6,711 nucleotides of DNA from Pirellulales bacterium (GTDB taxonomy: Bacteria > Planctomycetota > Planctomycetia > Pirellulales > Thermoguttaceae), in contig JAUWHT010000036.1 of NCBI GenBank assembly GCA_030605745.1, forward strand, positions 1 through 6,711, in the 5' to 3' direction. Numbering within the stretch: position 1 is the first letter of the stretch; each line of letters starts with the position of its first letter. Shown in pieces: positions 1-5,408 of this stretch. The position numbers and the translations under genes were made by a program. The notes under the pieces were generated by a model. It was not told the DNA's origin. It searched no databases and worked only from the letters and a program-made list of their open reading frames with translations.

Positions 1-13
1 TAGTAAGCTGCAT
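1..13 (-). CDS. 5' end of a leftward gene running off the left edge
   Basis: Only the first four codons are inside the window (ATG CAG CTT ACT, giving M-Q-L-T), so no function can be named. The call rests on the ribosome binding site: read on the minus strand, a perfect AAGGAGG (21-27) is followed by a 7-base spacer and ATG at 13-11. Such a strong site is rare in this window, which makes a true start likely. The gene is divergent from the rightward gene at 292. Confidence 0.6.
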
Positions 14-20
14 GGGTCGG

Positions 21-27
21 CCTCCTT
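21..27 (-). promoter_or_regulatory. Shine-Dalgarno site of the left-edge gene
   Basis: On the minus strand the bases read AAGGAGG, the full anti-SD complement, 7 bases before ATG at 13-11. This is the strongest ribosome binding site in the window and decides the start of the partial gene. Confidence 0.65.
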
Positions 28-171
28 GCCTGCGGGAATGTTTTGTGACGGTTGAATCACATGCTATCCCAAATTGGCCTGGAGGCCGATACCATTTCAG
101 CTACATTTCGAGCCCGAAAATGTGCAAAACTTGAACTAACCACTATCCACTAAACTTTGCCCAATCGTTTT

Positions 172-206
172 CGTCATTCGCCATTCGCCATTCGTCATTC
201 GTCATT
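172..206. repeat. Tandem heptanucleotide repeat CGYCATT x5
   Basis: Five head-to-tail 7-bp units are seen at 172, 179, 186, 193 and 200: CGTCATT, CGCCATT, CGCCATT, CGTCATT, CGTCATT. They differ only at the third base. The array sits between the divergent genes, outside any credible gene. Short tandem heptamers of this kind recall the STRR repeats of cyanobacteria in form. No function can be read from the sequence. Confidence 0.85.
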
Positions 207-220
207 ACGGCTTTCTTCCC

Positions 221-248
221 TTGCCTAACGCCTCACATGGTGTATCAT
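221..248 (+). promoter_or_regulatory. Candidate sigma70-type promoter for the gene at 292
   Basis: TTGCCT (221-226, four of six consensus bases) and TATCAT (243-248, five of six) are separated by 16 bases. A transcript would start near 255, after the TTG at 250 and about 37 bases before ATG 292, so it fits the downstream start. The -35 match is modest. Confidence 0.3.
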
Positions 249-291
249 TTTGACGCTGCCATTTCGCCGTGCAGGAATAGGGAACAGAGCC

Positions 292-897
292 ATGCCGAGG
301 ATTGCGGCTGCCGTTGCAGCGTTTGCACTGATGGCGTTTTCCATCGGGTTCAACGTTTCGCGGTACCCTATGGTCTGGAAGATGGTAGGCGGATCGCCCC
401 ATCCTTCACAGTCGAGCGAATCGTCGCAGTCGGTAGCAGCCGAACAGCCGGCCGCGGCCGCGGAGTCGACAGCGTCTTGGCAGTCGACGCCAATCGAACC
501 GGTGTCCGGCGACCCAGCCATCGTCGACAAAGCCGTAGTCGACAAAGCCGCAGTCGACAGGGCCGCAGTCGACAGGGTCGCAGTCGACAAAGCTGTGCTC
601 GACACAGGCGACACCGGCAATCAAGGGCAGGACTACCAGTCATGGGCAGTCGGCTGCAGCGAGTCGGCAGCCGCGACGGAACTGGAGGATGCGTACGCGT
701 TGGCGTCGAACGCACGATTAGTTCCCGTGGTTCGTCCACCCGCCGCAGAAATCCCGGCCGAGGAGCCCAGCTTCGACGACGCCGTTCGCCGCTTGCCGCC
801 GGTCGACCAGGTCAGCCCCAGCCCCTTCATCGCAAGCAGTCACGCGTCGCACTTGTCCGAGGATCCAATCCCGATCTACCCGACCACCGGACGCTGA
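292..897 (+). CDS. Hypothetical membrane-anchored or exported protein with pentapeptide repeat
   Basis: I do not recognise a named family in this 201-residue protein. ATG 292 is preferred over TTG 250 in the same frame because it puts a hydrophobic stretch (about residues 3-22, AAAVAAFALMAFSIGF) right at the N terminus. It also has a partial SD (AGGGA, 278-282) 9 bases upstream. The hydrophobic stretch has no clear cleavage site and may be an anchor. After it comes a low-complexity part rich in Ser, Ala, Gln and Glu, then five tandem copies of a five-residue V-D-[KR]-[AV]-[AV] unit (about residues 78-102), then a Pro- and acid-rich tail ending IPIYPTTGR. Everything after the anchor is probably disordered and outside the cytoplasm. 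The gene at 941 follows after 43 bases on the same strand, so the two may be cotranscribed. Long overlapping frames on both strands here arise from the repeat. Confidence 0.65.
   Translation: MPRIAAAVAAFALMAFSIGFNVSRYPMVWKMVGGSPHPSQSSESSQSVAAEQPAAAAESTASWQSTPIEPVSGDPAIVDKAVVDKAAVDRAAVDRVAVDKAVLDTGDTGNQGQDYQSWAVGCSESAAATELEDAYALASNARLVPVVRPPAAEIPAEEPSFDDAVRRLPPVDQVSPSPFIASSHASHLSEDPIPIYPTTGR
523..597 (+). repeat. Five in-frame 15-bp repeats (GTCGAC core)
   Basis: Units start at 523, 538, 553, 568 and 583. Each begins GTCGAC and is close to GTCGACAAAGCCGCA. A sixth, degraded unit begins CTCGACACA at 598. Each unit is five codons, so copy-number changes would leave the reading frame intact. Two more GTCGAC hexamers lie just upstream, near 464 and 483. 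Confidence 0.85.
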
Positions 898-940
898 GGG
901 TCAGCCCTTAAAATATAAAATGCCCCGCGAGGTGCCGTCT

Positions 941-1891
941 GTGCGACCCCCAGTTCTGCTTGTTGCTTTGATCCTGTTGCTCGGCCTTAGCAGCCCGGCC
1001 CCCGCCCAGTTCCGGCACGGTGATCCTCATGGCGCAAAACTCGGCCGGTCGCAGGTCCAGCAATGGCGGGCCGGGATGATCGTCCGGGCGATCGGCGGAC
1101 CTTGCCAAGGAATCGTCGGCTACGCCCCGGTACCCATCGAATGGCCCGAGCAAGAGGTCAAAATCATCGACGAAGATATCTCCCAGGCCGCTAGGGTCAG
1201 CTACCAGATGGTCGGCGGCACGGTCAAGGTAATGGTCGTCAGAATTCCATTCCTGCCCGCCGGCGAGCAGGCCAAGGCGCTAATCACCTTGGAGATCCGC
1301 CGAAGCGCAATCCTGCCGCCCGACGATACCGACAAGTACGTCTTGCCCGATCCGAAAAAGCTCGACCGCAAGCTCCGGGTGTACCTGGCGCCCAGCCCGA
1401 AGATCGAAAGCCGCGATCGCAAGATCCGCGCACAGGCCAAAAAGATCGGCGTCGACAAAGAGAATGCGTGGGAGCAGGTCGAAGCCATCTATGATTGGGT
1501 CCGCCAGAACGTCGAGTACAAGAACGGTCCGCTGAAGGGCGCTGCGGCGGCACTGCGCGACGGCACCGGCGACTGCGAGGAGTTGACCTCCCTGTTCATC
1601 GCCCTCTGTCGGGCGGTCAACATCCCCGCACGAACCGTCTGGGTACCCGAGCACTGCTATCCGGAGTTCTACCTGCTCGACGCCCAGGGCAACGGCCATT
1701 GGTTCCCGTGCCAGGTGGCCGGCGACCAGGCGTTTGGCGAGATGCCCGAGCATCGCCCGATCCTGCAAAAGGGCGACAACTTCCGCCCACCCTACAACCG
1801 CCGCGACCGACAACGCTACCTGGCCGAGCACCTCACCGGCACCGGCGGCCAACCCCGGGTACGGTTCATTCGCGAGAAGGTGTCGGAGTAG
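941..1891 (+). CDS. Exported transglutaminase-like (cysteine protease fold) protein
   Basis: The protein has 316 residues from GTG 941. I chose this start over ATG 920 in the same frame because GAGG (929-932) lies 8 bases before GTG 941, and ATG 920 has only AT-rich sequence upstream. It also yields a classic signal peptide: a short basic start, hydrophobic core LLVALILLLG, and likely cleavage after PAPA. The transglutaminase core is in the C-terminal half: GTGDCEELTSLFIALCRAVNIPAR-like sequence carries the catalytic Cys (residue 212 from GTG), and WVPEHCYPEFYL carries the His (238). The usual third residue, Asp in a WxPxD motif, is Gln here (HWFPCQ, Gln 258). The N-terminal part (to about residue 160) resembles an all-beta extracellular module. 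An action on cell-envelope proteins or peptides is inferred. Proteins of this family in other bacteria can be proteases or inactive, so the substrate is unknown. It follows the gene at 292 by 43 bases. Confidence 0.85.
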   Translation: MRPPVLLVALILLLGLSSPAPAQFRHGDPHGAKLGRSQVQQWRAGMIVRAIGGPCQGIVGYAPVPIEWPEQEVKIIDEDISQAARVSYQMVGGTVKVMVVRIPFLPAGEQAKALITLEIRRSAILPPDDTDKYVLPDPKKLDRKLRVYLAPSPKIESRDRKIRAQAKKIGVDKENAWEQVEAIYDWVRQNVEYKNGPLKGAAAALRDGTGDCEELTSLFIALCRAVNIPARTVWVPEHCYPEFYLLDAQGNGHWFPCQVAGDQAFGEMPEHRPILQKGDNFRPPYNRRDRQRYLAEHLTGTGGQPRVRFIREKVSE

Positions 1892-1893
1892 GG

Positions 1894-1911
1894 ATTTATG
1901 ATTTATGATTT
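1894..1911. repeat. Heptanucleotide repeat ATTTATG x2.5
   Basis: Two full ATTTATG units (1894-1900, 1901-1907) and a partial ATTT follow two bases after the stop codon of the transglutaminase-like gene. It is short, but has the same 7-bp period as the other intergenic arrays. Confidence 0.6.
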
Positions 1912-1924
1912 GGGTCAAGTTTAC

Positions 1925-1948
1925 AGCGGGCAGCGTTGCTGCCCTGCT
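1925..1948. terminator. Hairpin between convergent genes, candidate bidirectional terminator
   Basis: GGGCAGC (1928-1934) and GCTGCCC (1938-1944) form a perfect 7-bp stem around a GTT loop. AGC (1925-1927) can pair with GCT (1946-1948) around one bulged T, giving 10 bp in all. It lies 33 bases after the transglutaminase-like stop and about 27 bases after the end of the minus-strand regulator relic. No clear T-run follows on either strand, so intrinsic termination is plausible but not certain. Confidence 0.5.
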
Positions 1949-1955
1949 AAACGAG

Positions 1956-1976
1956 AACCACTAACCACTATCCACT
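1956..1976. repeat. Heptanucleotide repeat AACCACT x3
   Basis: Three 7-bp units are seen: AACCACT (1956), AACCACT (1963), ATCCACT (1970). The last two units recur in the same order at 138-151, which shows that this repeat family is dispersed. It overlaps the stop codon of the minus-strand regulator relic by two bases. Confidence 0.75.
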
Positions 1977-2722
1977 ACCCCTGCGCCTCCTTGCGGTACT
2001 CGCCGGGCGTCTGACCGGTCTGCTTCTTGAAGATCACAGACAGATGGGCGGCGGTCTTCAGTCCGACCCTGCAGGCCACCACCGCCAGTGTCAGATCGGT
2101 CTCTGCCAATAGCGTCCTTGGCCCGCTCCAACCGTACCCGAAAGATCTCCGCGTGTGGCGAGCGGCCCAGGTACTTTAGAAACCGTCGCTCCAAGGTTCG
2201 CCGCGGAATCCTCACCTGTCGGGCGACCTGTTCCGGTACGAGCGCGCCGATCCGCCGGCAGGTCTCCAACACCCGAAGCCCTATCACGTCGTAAGCGGCC
2301 ATTAGCCCCACGGGCTTGGGCAGCGCCTCGATCCACCGCGCCAAGTCCTCTTCATATTGTTCCCATGACTGGTGGCCCGCCGGGTGTTGCACCGCAGCTT
2401 GGTATGCTTGGCAAGTGTGTCCCGCTTGGGCGATAAACTCCTCGAAAGGGACCTGGCGGTCGTCGGACCAGCAGGCGTCCGGCCAGCCCACGTAACCGAA
2501 TTGCCGGAAACCGGCCTGAAGGAGGTGCTCGGCAGCCAGTCGGGCGATCGGGCGATCATCGGAGTGGACGGTCGGCAGCGCCGGGTCCCGCACTTCGCCC
2601 ATGTCCACCACGGCGGCGTCGGTTTGCTGGGCCGCCTGGGAGATCCGCATGTCGCGGCCGCGGGTGATGATCCCCTGGCCGGTCCATCCGTCGAGCCATG
2701 CGGGCGGCGGATCGTCCATTTC
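1975..2722 (-). pseudogene. Broken XylR-family (LacI-like sensor + AraC HTH) transcription regulator
   Basis: Relatives of this type combine an N-terminal periplasmic-binding-protein-like sugar sensor with a C-terminal AraC/XylS DNA-binding domain. Homology starts abruptly at EMDDPPPAWLDGW (about 2722). Typical sensor motifs follow: TVHSDDRPIARLAAEHLL, AGFRQFGYVGWPDACWSD and LMAAYDVIGLRVLE. The AraC part carries RRTLERRF, YLGRSPHAEIF and RVRLERAK. Three lesions are visible. The N-terminal part of the sensor is missing at about 2722. IGALVPEQVA jumps straight into the HTH (RQVRIPRRTLERRF) near 2220-2227, losing what is usually roughly 80-100 residues. A one-base frameshift near 2108-2113 follows ERAKD. 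In the next frame the expected end reappears (LLAETDLTLAVVACRVGL, then FKKQTGQTPGEYRKEAQG, stop at 1977-1975). The GH172 relic abuts it head-to-head. It is probably non-functional. Confidence 0.85.
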
Positions 2723-2731
2723 CGCGACAAT

Positions 2732-3166
2732 ATCACAAGCACCGAGCCGCACTACCTGCAAAAGCACGTACTGCGGATGTGGTGGGACGGTGAAGAGCAC
2801 CCCAGCGTCGAGGTCCCCTTCGGTGACTTCTTCGGAGTAGGATTTGGTTTCACCGAGAAGTACAGCTCCACGTTAACGAACATCGACGACCGCCGAGGTA
2901 AGGGCATCACCAACCCAGCGGCCTCCGGTGCCGCACGTAACTGCTACATCCCTATGCCGTTTGCCAAGTCCGCCCGCATCACTATCACCAACCAAGGAGA
3001 ACAGCCAAGCCTGCACTGGTACGAAGTCAACTACAAAGCGTACCAGAAGCCACCCAAGAACGTGGGTTATTTCCACGCGCAATATCGTCAGGGCACGCCG
3101 CCGCTGGAAGGCCACTTGCTGCGGCAGTACGGCAAGATACAGTCGCCTGAGGGGTATATCATTTAG
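2732..3166 (+). pseudogene. Truncated DUF2961/GH172 glycoside hydrolase fragment
   Basis: The frame from about 2732 to the stop at 3164-3166 encodes roughly 144 residues that fit the N-terminal half of DUF2961 (GH172) proteins. The landmarks are ITSTEPHYLQKHVLRM, WWDGEEHPSVEVPFGDFFG, NCYIPMPFAKSARITITNQG and GYFHAQYRQGTPP. Known family members act on fructose- or arabinose-containing glycans and are usually about 350-400 residues. The frame stays open back to 2372, but that upstream part is only the antisense of the regulator relic. The true N terminus, start codon and promoter are gone. The C-terminal half, where I recall the catalytic glutamates lying, is also missing: the frame ends in non-family sequence (LLRQYGKIQSPEGYII). 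I infer an inactive remnant. A short hairpin (3169-3185) follows the stop. Confidence 0.8.
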
Positions 3167-3233
3167 CACCTGGCACGCAGCCAGGCTCCGGACGCGCTGG
3201 ATGGGCGACGCCGGTAGGGGACAAACATTCGCT

Positions 3234-3254
3234 CCACGCAGGCAAGCTGCGTGG
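3234..3254. repeat. Strong hairpin in gene debris
   Basis: CCACGCAG (3234-3241) and CTGCGTGG (3247-3254) are perfect inverted copies around the loop GCAAG. Two further pairs are possible outside (T3233-G3255 wobble, C3232-G3256). There is no T-run and no adjacent gene end, so the role is unclear. Confidence 0.6.
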
Positions 3255-3313
3255 GGGCGATTCGATGCGCGGCGCCGGTAGGTTCCTGCCGGGGCAAGGC
3301 GTCCGACGGCGGG

Positions 3314-3400
3314 GACCTGGGGGTCCGCTACACGCCCGAGATGCTCGATATGCTCAAGCTGGCCTTCGAGCTGCGCCAGCGGGGCATCATCAAGTTCTGA
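3314..3400 (+). pseudogene. Orphan C-terminal protein tail, copy A
   Basis: One frame reads GDLGVRYTPEMLDMLKLAFE then LRQRGIIKF before TGA at 3398-3400. The helical, strongly codon-biased look suggests the end of a former gene whose beginning is gone. Upstream in-frame sequence (about 3266-3313) does not look like a protein. A degenerate second copy lies at 4114-4176, on the other side of the toxin-antitoxin genes. I do not recognise the parent family. Confidence 0.5.
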
Positions 3401-3441
3401 GGTGGTTTGTAGCCAAGGTGCCCATCCTTCCTCCTTACCTC

Positions 3442-3470
3442 TTGACTGTTGCGATCCCCTGGCCGATAAT
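3442..3470 (+). promoter_or_regulatory. Near-consensus sigma70-type promoter of the toxin-antitoxin operon
   Basis: TTGACT (3442-3447) and GATAAT (3465-3470) each match five of six consensus bases and are exactly 17 bases apart. Transcription would start near 3477, about 30 bases before the antitoxin start at 3507. The antitoxin or the toxin-antitoxin complex probably binds near here, as is usual for such operons. I see only an imperfect palindrome around the -10 (3462-3480), so the operator is not defined. Confidence 0.6.
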
Positions 3471-3506
3471 AGTAATAGGCATTTCTTTCCACGGTATTGT
3501 GAAGCC

Positions 3507-3770
3507 ATGACACCGAAGCTTAACGACGAACTACGGCAGGCCGTTCGATCCCATCCTGGGCAAGTCGTCCGTCTCCAAGACGACGAGACGAACAAGGTCT
3601 ATTTCCTCATCGAGGAATCGCAGGCAGGTCAGTTCTACGAGTACTGGTTGCGTCCGGAGTTGCAAAAGGGGTTCGATGCCGCCGACCGCGGCGAGCTTGG
3701 TGAGTGGGACCCCGAGCGAATTAAGGCGGAGGGACGTCGCCGGCTTGCCGATCAAAGCAGCGATCCTTGA
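3507..3770 (+). CDS. Antitoxin of a ParDE/RelBE-type toxin-antitoxin pair
   Basis: The 87-residue protein starts at ATG 3507. The frame is open back to 3402, but that part crosses the promoter, so 3507 is the sensible start even though its SD is weak. The N-terminal half (MTPKLNDELRQAV, then GQVVRLQDDETNKVYFLI) resembles a small antitoxin domain I associate with planctomycetes, where it reads like LTPELRQAL...VEDPETNRVYVLI. The C-terminal half (ELQKGFDAADRGELGEWDPE, RIKAEGRRRL) resembles the toxin-binding tail of ParD/RelB-like antitoxins. Its role would be to bind and neutralise the toxin encoded next and to repress the operon. The stop codon overlaps the toxin start (TGATG), which indicates translational coupling. 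The pair is flanked by two copies of an orphan protein tail, as if inserted into debris. Confidence 0.8.
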   Translation: MTPKLNDELRQAVRSHPGQVVRLQDDETNKVYFLIEESQAGQFYEYWLRPELQKGFDAADRGELGEWDPERIKAEGRRRLADQSSDP

Positions 3771-4057
3771 TGGCAACATATCATATCACTACGCCGGCCG
3801 AGAAGGATGTCCTTGATATCTGGCTGTACATCGCCCAAGATAACCTTGCCGCCGCGGACCGCATGGTCGATCGCTTCACCGAGGCGTATGAACTCCTTGC
3901 CAAGAACCCGGACATGGGCCAGAAGCTCGACCAGTACCGGCCGGGGCTCCGAGCGTGGTCCATGGGAAACTACCTTGTCTATTTCCGCAAGACGTTCAAC
4001 GACATCGAAATCTACCGCGTGCTCCACGGAGCACGCGATGCCGGACGGCTGTTGTGA
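3770..4057 (+). CDS. parE: ParE-family toxin (RelE/ParE superfamily)
   Basis: The 95-residue length is typical of the family. The whole chain follows the ParE pattern: AEKDVLDIWLYIAQDNLAAA (residues 10-29), RMVDRFTEAYELLAKNPDMG (31-50), YRPGLRAWSMGNYLVYFR (56-73) and IEIYRVLHGARDAGRLL (79-95). ParE toxins of characterised systems poison DNA gyrase. RelE relatives instead cleave mRNA on the ribosome, and the aromatic-rich, RVLHGARD-ending form here is nearer to ParE. ATG 3770 shares its A with the antitoxin stop TGA (3768-3770). A TTG directly before it is less likely as a start. There is no SD, so translation probably depends on coupling to the antitoxin. No catalytic or structural position looks lost, and the module appears intact. 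Confidence 0.88.
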   Translation: MATYHITTPAEKDVLDIWLYIAQDNLAAADRMVDRFTEAYELLAKNPDMGQKLDQYRPGLRAWSMGNYLVYFRKTFNDIEIYRVLHGARDAGRLL

Positions 4058-4113
4058 TGTGAAGTCGGCGGTGTGGCTGGAATGTCCGCCCGTAGTTCGG
4101 GACAGCAAATGTT

Positions 4114-4176
4114 GACCCCGACGTCTGCTACACGCTCGATATGCTCAAGCTGGTCTTCGCGCTGCGGGCCAGTTGA
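4114..4176 (+). pseudogene. Orphan C-terminal protein tail, copy B
   Basis: The frame reads DPDVCYTLDMLKLVFALRAS before TGA at 4174-4176. It aligns with copy A (3314-3400) at DNA level over about 55 bases, with a 9-base gap (three codons, around PEM) and a few substitutions. It then stops early where copy A continues. No start codon or gene body accompanies it. The rest of 4058-4223 shows no gene. Confidence 0.5.
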
Positions 4177-4185
4177 AAAATCATG

Positions 4186-4207
4186 CGTTCCATGGTGGCA
4201 CGGAACG
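4186..4207 (-). terminator. Weak hairpin downstream of the minus-strand gene
   Basis: CGTTCC (4186-4191) and GGAACG (4202-4207) pair across a 10-base loop, 17 bases past the stop codon of the minus-strand gene. On the minus strand no T-run follows. A stronger GC hairpin (CCGGCC, TC, GGCCGG; 4230-4243) lies inside the last codons of that gene. Either could slow or end transcription. This is a low-confidence call. Confidence 0.25.
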
Positions 4208-4223
4208 GTTTGGCCCCACTCGC

Positions 4224-5123
4224 CTACCGCCGGCCTCGGCCGGTGTGTTCCTGCGGCAAGAAGCGACTGCCGGTGACCTGCTGCAACTGGTTGCGAATCG
4301 GGCTTAAGGGCCGGATGCGGACCGTGCCCTCAGTCGCATCGAACGTGCCTTGGCCCGGTACGCTTAGCCGGGCGTGAACCACCCCGTGCGAGACTATCGC
4401 CGGGTCGAACTCGGGATGCACGCTCTGGAACGGCAAACGATACACCGCCCCGTAGCCGCCGAAATCCTCGGGGCGGACTCGCCGCATCCAGCGCCCAAGA
4501 CCGACGAACGGATTCGGCCGCCTTACCAGCCCCAGCCGCTCGGCAGTTAAGTCGACTTCGAGCATTCCTCGGGCCGGCACGACTGTGCCCGTGGCGTCCA
4601 ACGGGTAGACGTGAATCAGCAAGCCGTCCACTTCCACGTCGGCGTCCCAGTTGGCCACGACCGCGTCGATCGCCAACGCACGGACCCGCGGTGCCGAGCG
4701 CACCTCGCGCGACGTGCCGCTCGCCGTCGCAACGGAACCAGTGGTTGGCCTGATAACGATCTTCTCCTGCGCCGCCGCCACTTCCGGCCGGGCCGGCATC
4801 TCTCGCATGACGGCCGCCACGATGCGGCGGAACTGCTCGCCCGAAATGGCCTCATCAGCCACCTGTACCTGCACCACCCGATCCCACTGGATAGGACGCC
4901 GCACGACGGCCGACCCATGCTGCCAGCGCAACCAAAGCTGTGTTGCGTCGCTGCAAGGGTCGATTTTTGCGGTAAAGATGCGGCCGCTGGCCAGCCGCAC
5001 GCTAATCGACTCGTCCGCTTCGACATCCCGCGCCAGGGCGGCTTGCGCGGCCGGCAGACCCGGCGCCGCCGTCAGCGGCACCAGCAATCCGCAAAGGAGC
5101 CCAACCAACGAGTGTGCCTTCAT
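4224..5123 (-). CDS. Exported protein of unknown function, planctomycete type
   Basis: The protein has 299 residues from ATG 5123-5121. I chose this start because it gives a clean signal peptide (MKAHSLVGLLCGLLVPLTAA, cleavage probably after about residue 27, LPAAQA). The longer frame to 5189 adds an Arg/Cys-rich stretch unlike a leader. The mature N-terminal part (ISVRLASGRIFTAKIDP, then QLWLRWQHGSAVVRRPIQWD) looks like a small beta-rich module. A linker rich in Ala, Thr and Arg follows, then a second region (VEVDGLLIHVYPLDATGTVV, FVGLGRWMRRVRPEDFGGYG, AVYRLPFQSVHPEFDP, HARLSVPGQGTFDATEG) that reads like a beta-sandwich. I have a sense of similar uncharacterised proteins in Pirellulales but cannot name a family. 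It is convergent with the toxin operon and divergent from the STAS gene. Confidence 0.75.
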   Translation of the reverse strand: MKAHSLVGLLCGLLVPLTAAPGLPAAQAALARDVEADESISVRLASGRIFTAKIDPCSDATQLWLRWQHGSAVVRRPIQWDRVVQVQVADEAISGEQFRRIVAAVMREMPARPEVAAAQEKIVIRPTTGSVATASGTSREVRSAPRVRALAIDAVVANWDADVEVDGLLIHVYPLDATGTVVPARGMLEVDLTAERLGLVRRPNPFVGLGRWMRRVRPEDFGGYGAVYRLPFQSVHPEFDPAIVSHGVVHARLSVPGQGTFDATEGTVRIRPLSPIRNQLQQVTGSRFLPQEHTGRGRR

Positions 5124-5349
5124 CTGCTTGCTGACTCTGGATGAGGGTTTCGATCTGAGACGGCATCCACGGCAACAACGGCAAACCACATGCCCGGCGC
5201 AGCACGAAAACGGTACTCTAGCCGTAACTCATGGTGCCGTAACGAGTTGCGCACCACCGGTCGGCGTCTCGCCGCAACCTCCCGCCGGGCGCAAAGGTTG
5301 CATACCCACATCATGTTGCCTCCAGGCAACCGAGCGACCTTCCCTCAGC

Positions 5350-5391
5350 CAATTTTCAATCTGCAATTTGCAATTTGCAATTTGCAATTCT
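5350..5391. repeat. Tandem heptanucleotide repeat CAATTTG x6
   Basis: Six 7-bp units are seen: CAATTTT (5350), CAATCTG (5357), CAATTTG (5364, 5371, 5378) and CAATTCT (5385). The three central units are identical. The 8-bp word CTCAGCCA lies on both sides (5344-5351, 5392-5399). The array is 18 bases upstream of the STAS promoter -35. Confidence 0.85.
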
Positions 5392-5408
5392 CTCAGCCAC
5401 GTTACACC

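Larger units (their letters stand above)
14..291. other. Divergent intergenic region with short repeats
   Basis: No credible gene lies here. The region separates the left-edge gene (minus) from the gene at 292 (plus). It contains a GGCC-rich palindrome at 76-87 (arms GGCCT/AGGCC), two heptads of the AACCACT/ATCCACT type at 138-151, five CGYCATT heptads at 172-206, and a weak candidate promoter at 221-248. It is visibly richer in AT than the flanking genes. Confidence 0.6.
3167..3506. other. Gene-poor stretch with hairpins, an orphan protein tail and a promoter
   Basis: No complete gene is present. In order it holds a hairpin CCTGGC/GCCAGG (3169-3174, 3180-3185), a strong hairpin CCACGCAG/CTGCGTGG with loop GCAAG (3234-3254), two similar short words containing GCCGGTAGG (about 3210 and 3275), an orphan coding tail ending at 3400, and the promoter of the toxin-antitoxin operon (3442-3470). 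It looks like decayed or rearranged DNA. Confidence 0.6.

Noticed and set aside
172..206. Possible CRISPR array in the heptad repeats
   Set aside because: The units are 7 bp and directly abutting, with no spacers and no cas genes nearby.
237..911. Long Arg/Ser-rich plus-strand frame and several minus-strand frames over the gene at 292
   Set aside because: They are out-of-frame readings of the GTCGAC repeat: very low complexity, no start signal, no leader. The 292-897 frame has a hydrophobic N terminus and a plausible start.
2372..2731. N-terminal 120 residues of the open frame that ends in the GH172 fragment
   Set aside because: This part is exactly antisense to the XylR-family relic, whose motifs are convincing, so it is open by chance and is not part of a real protein.
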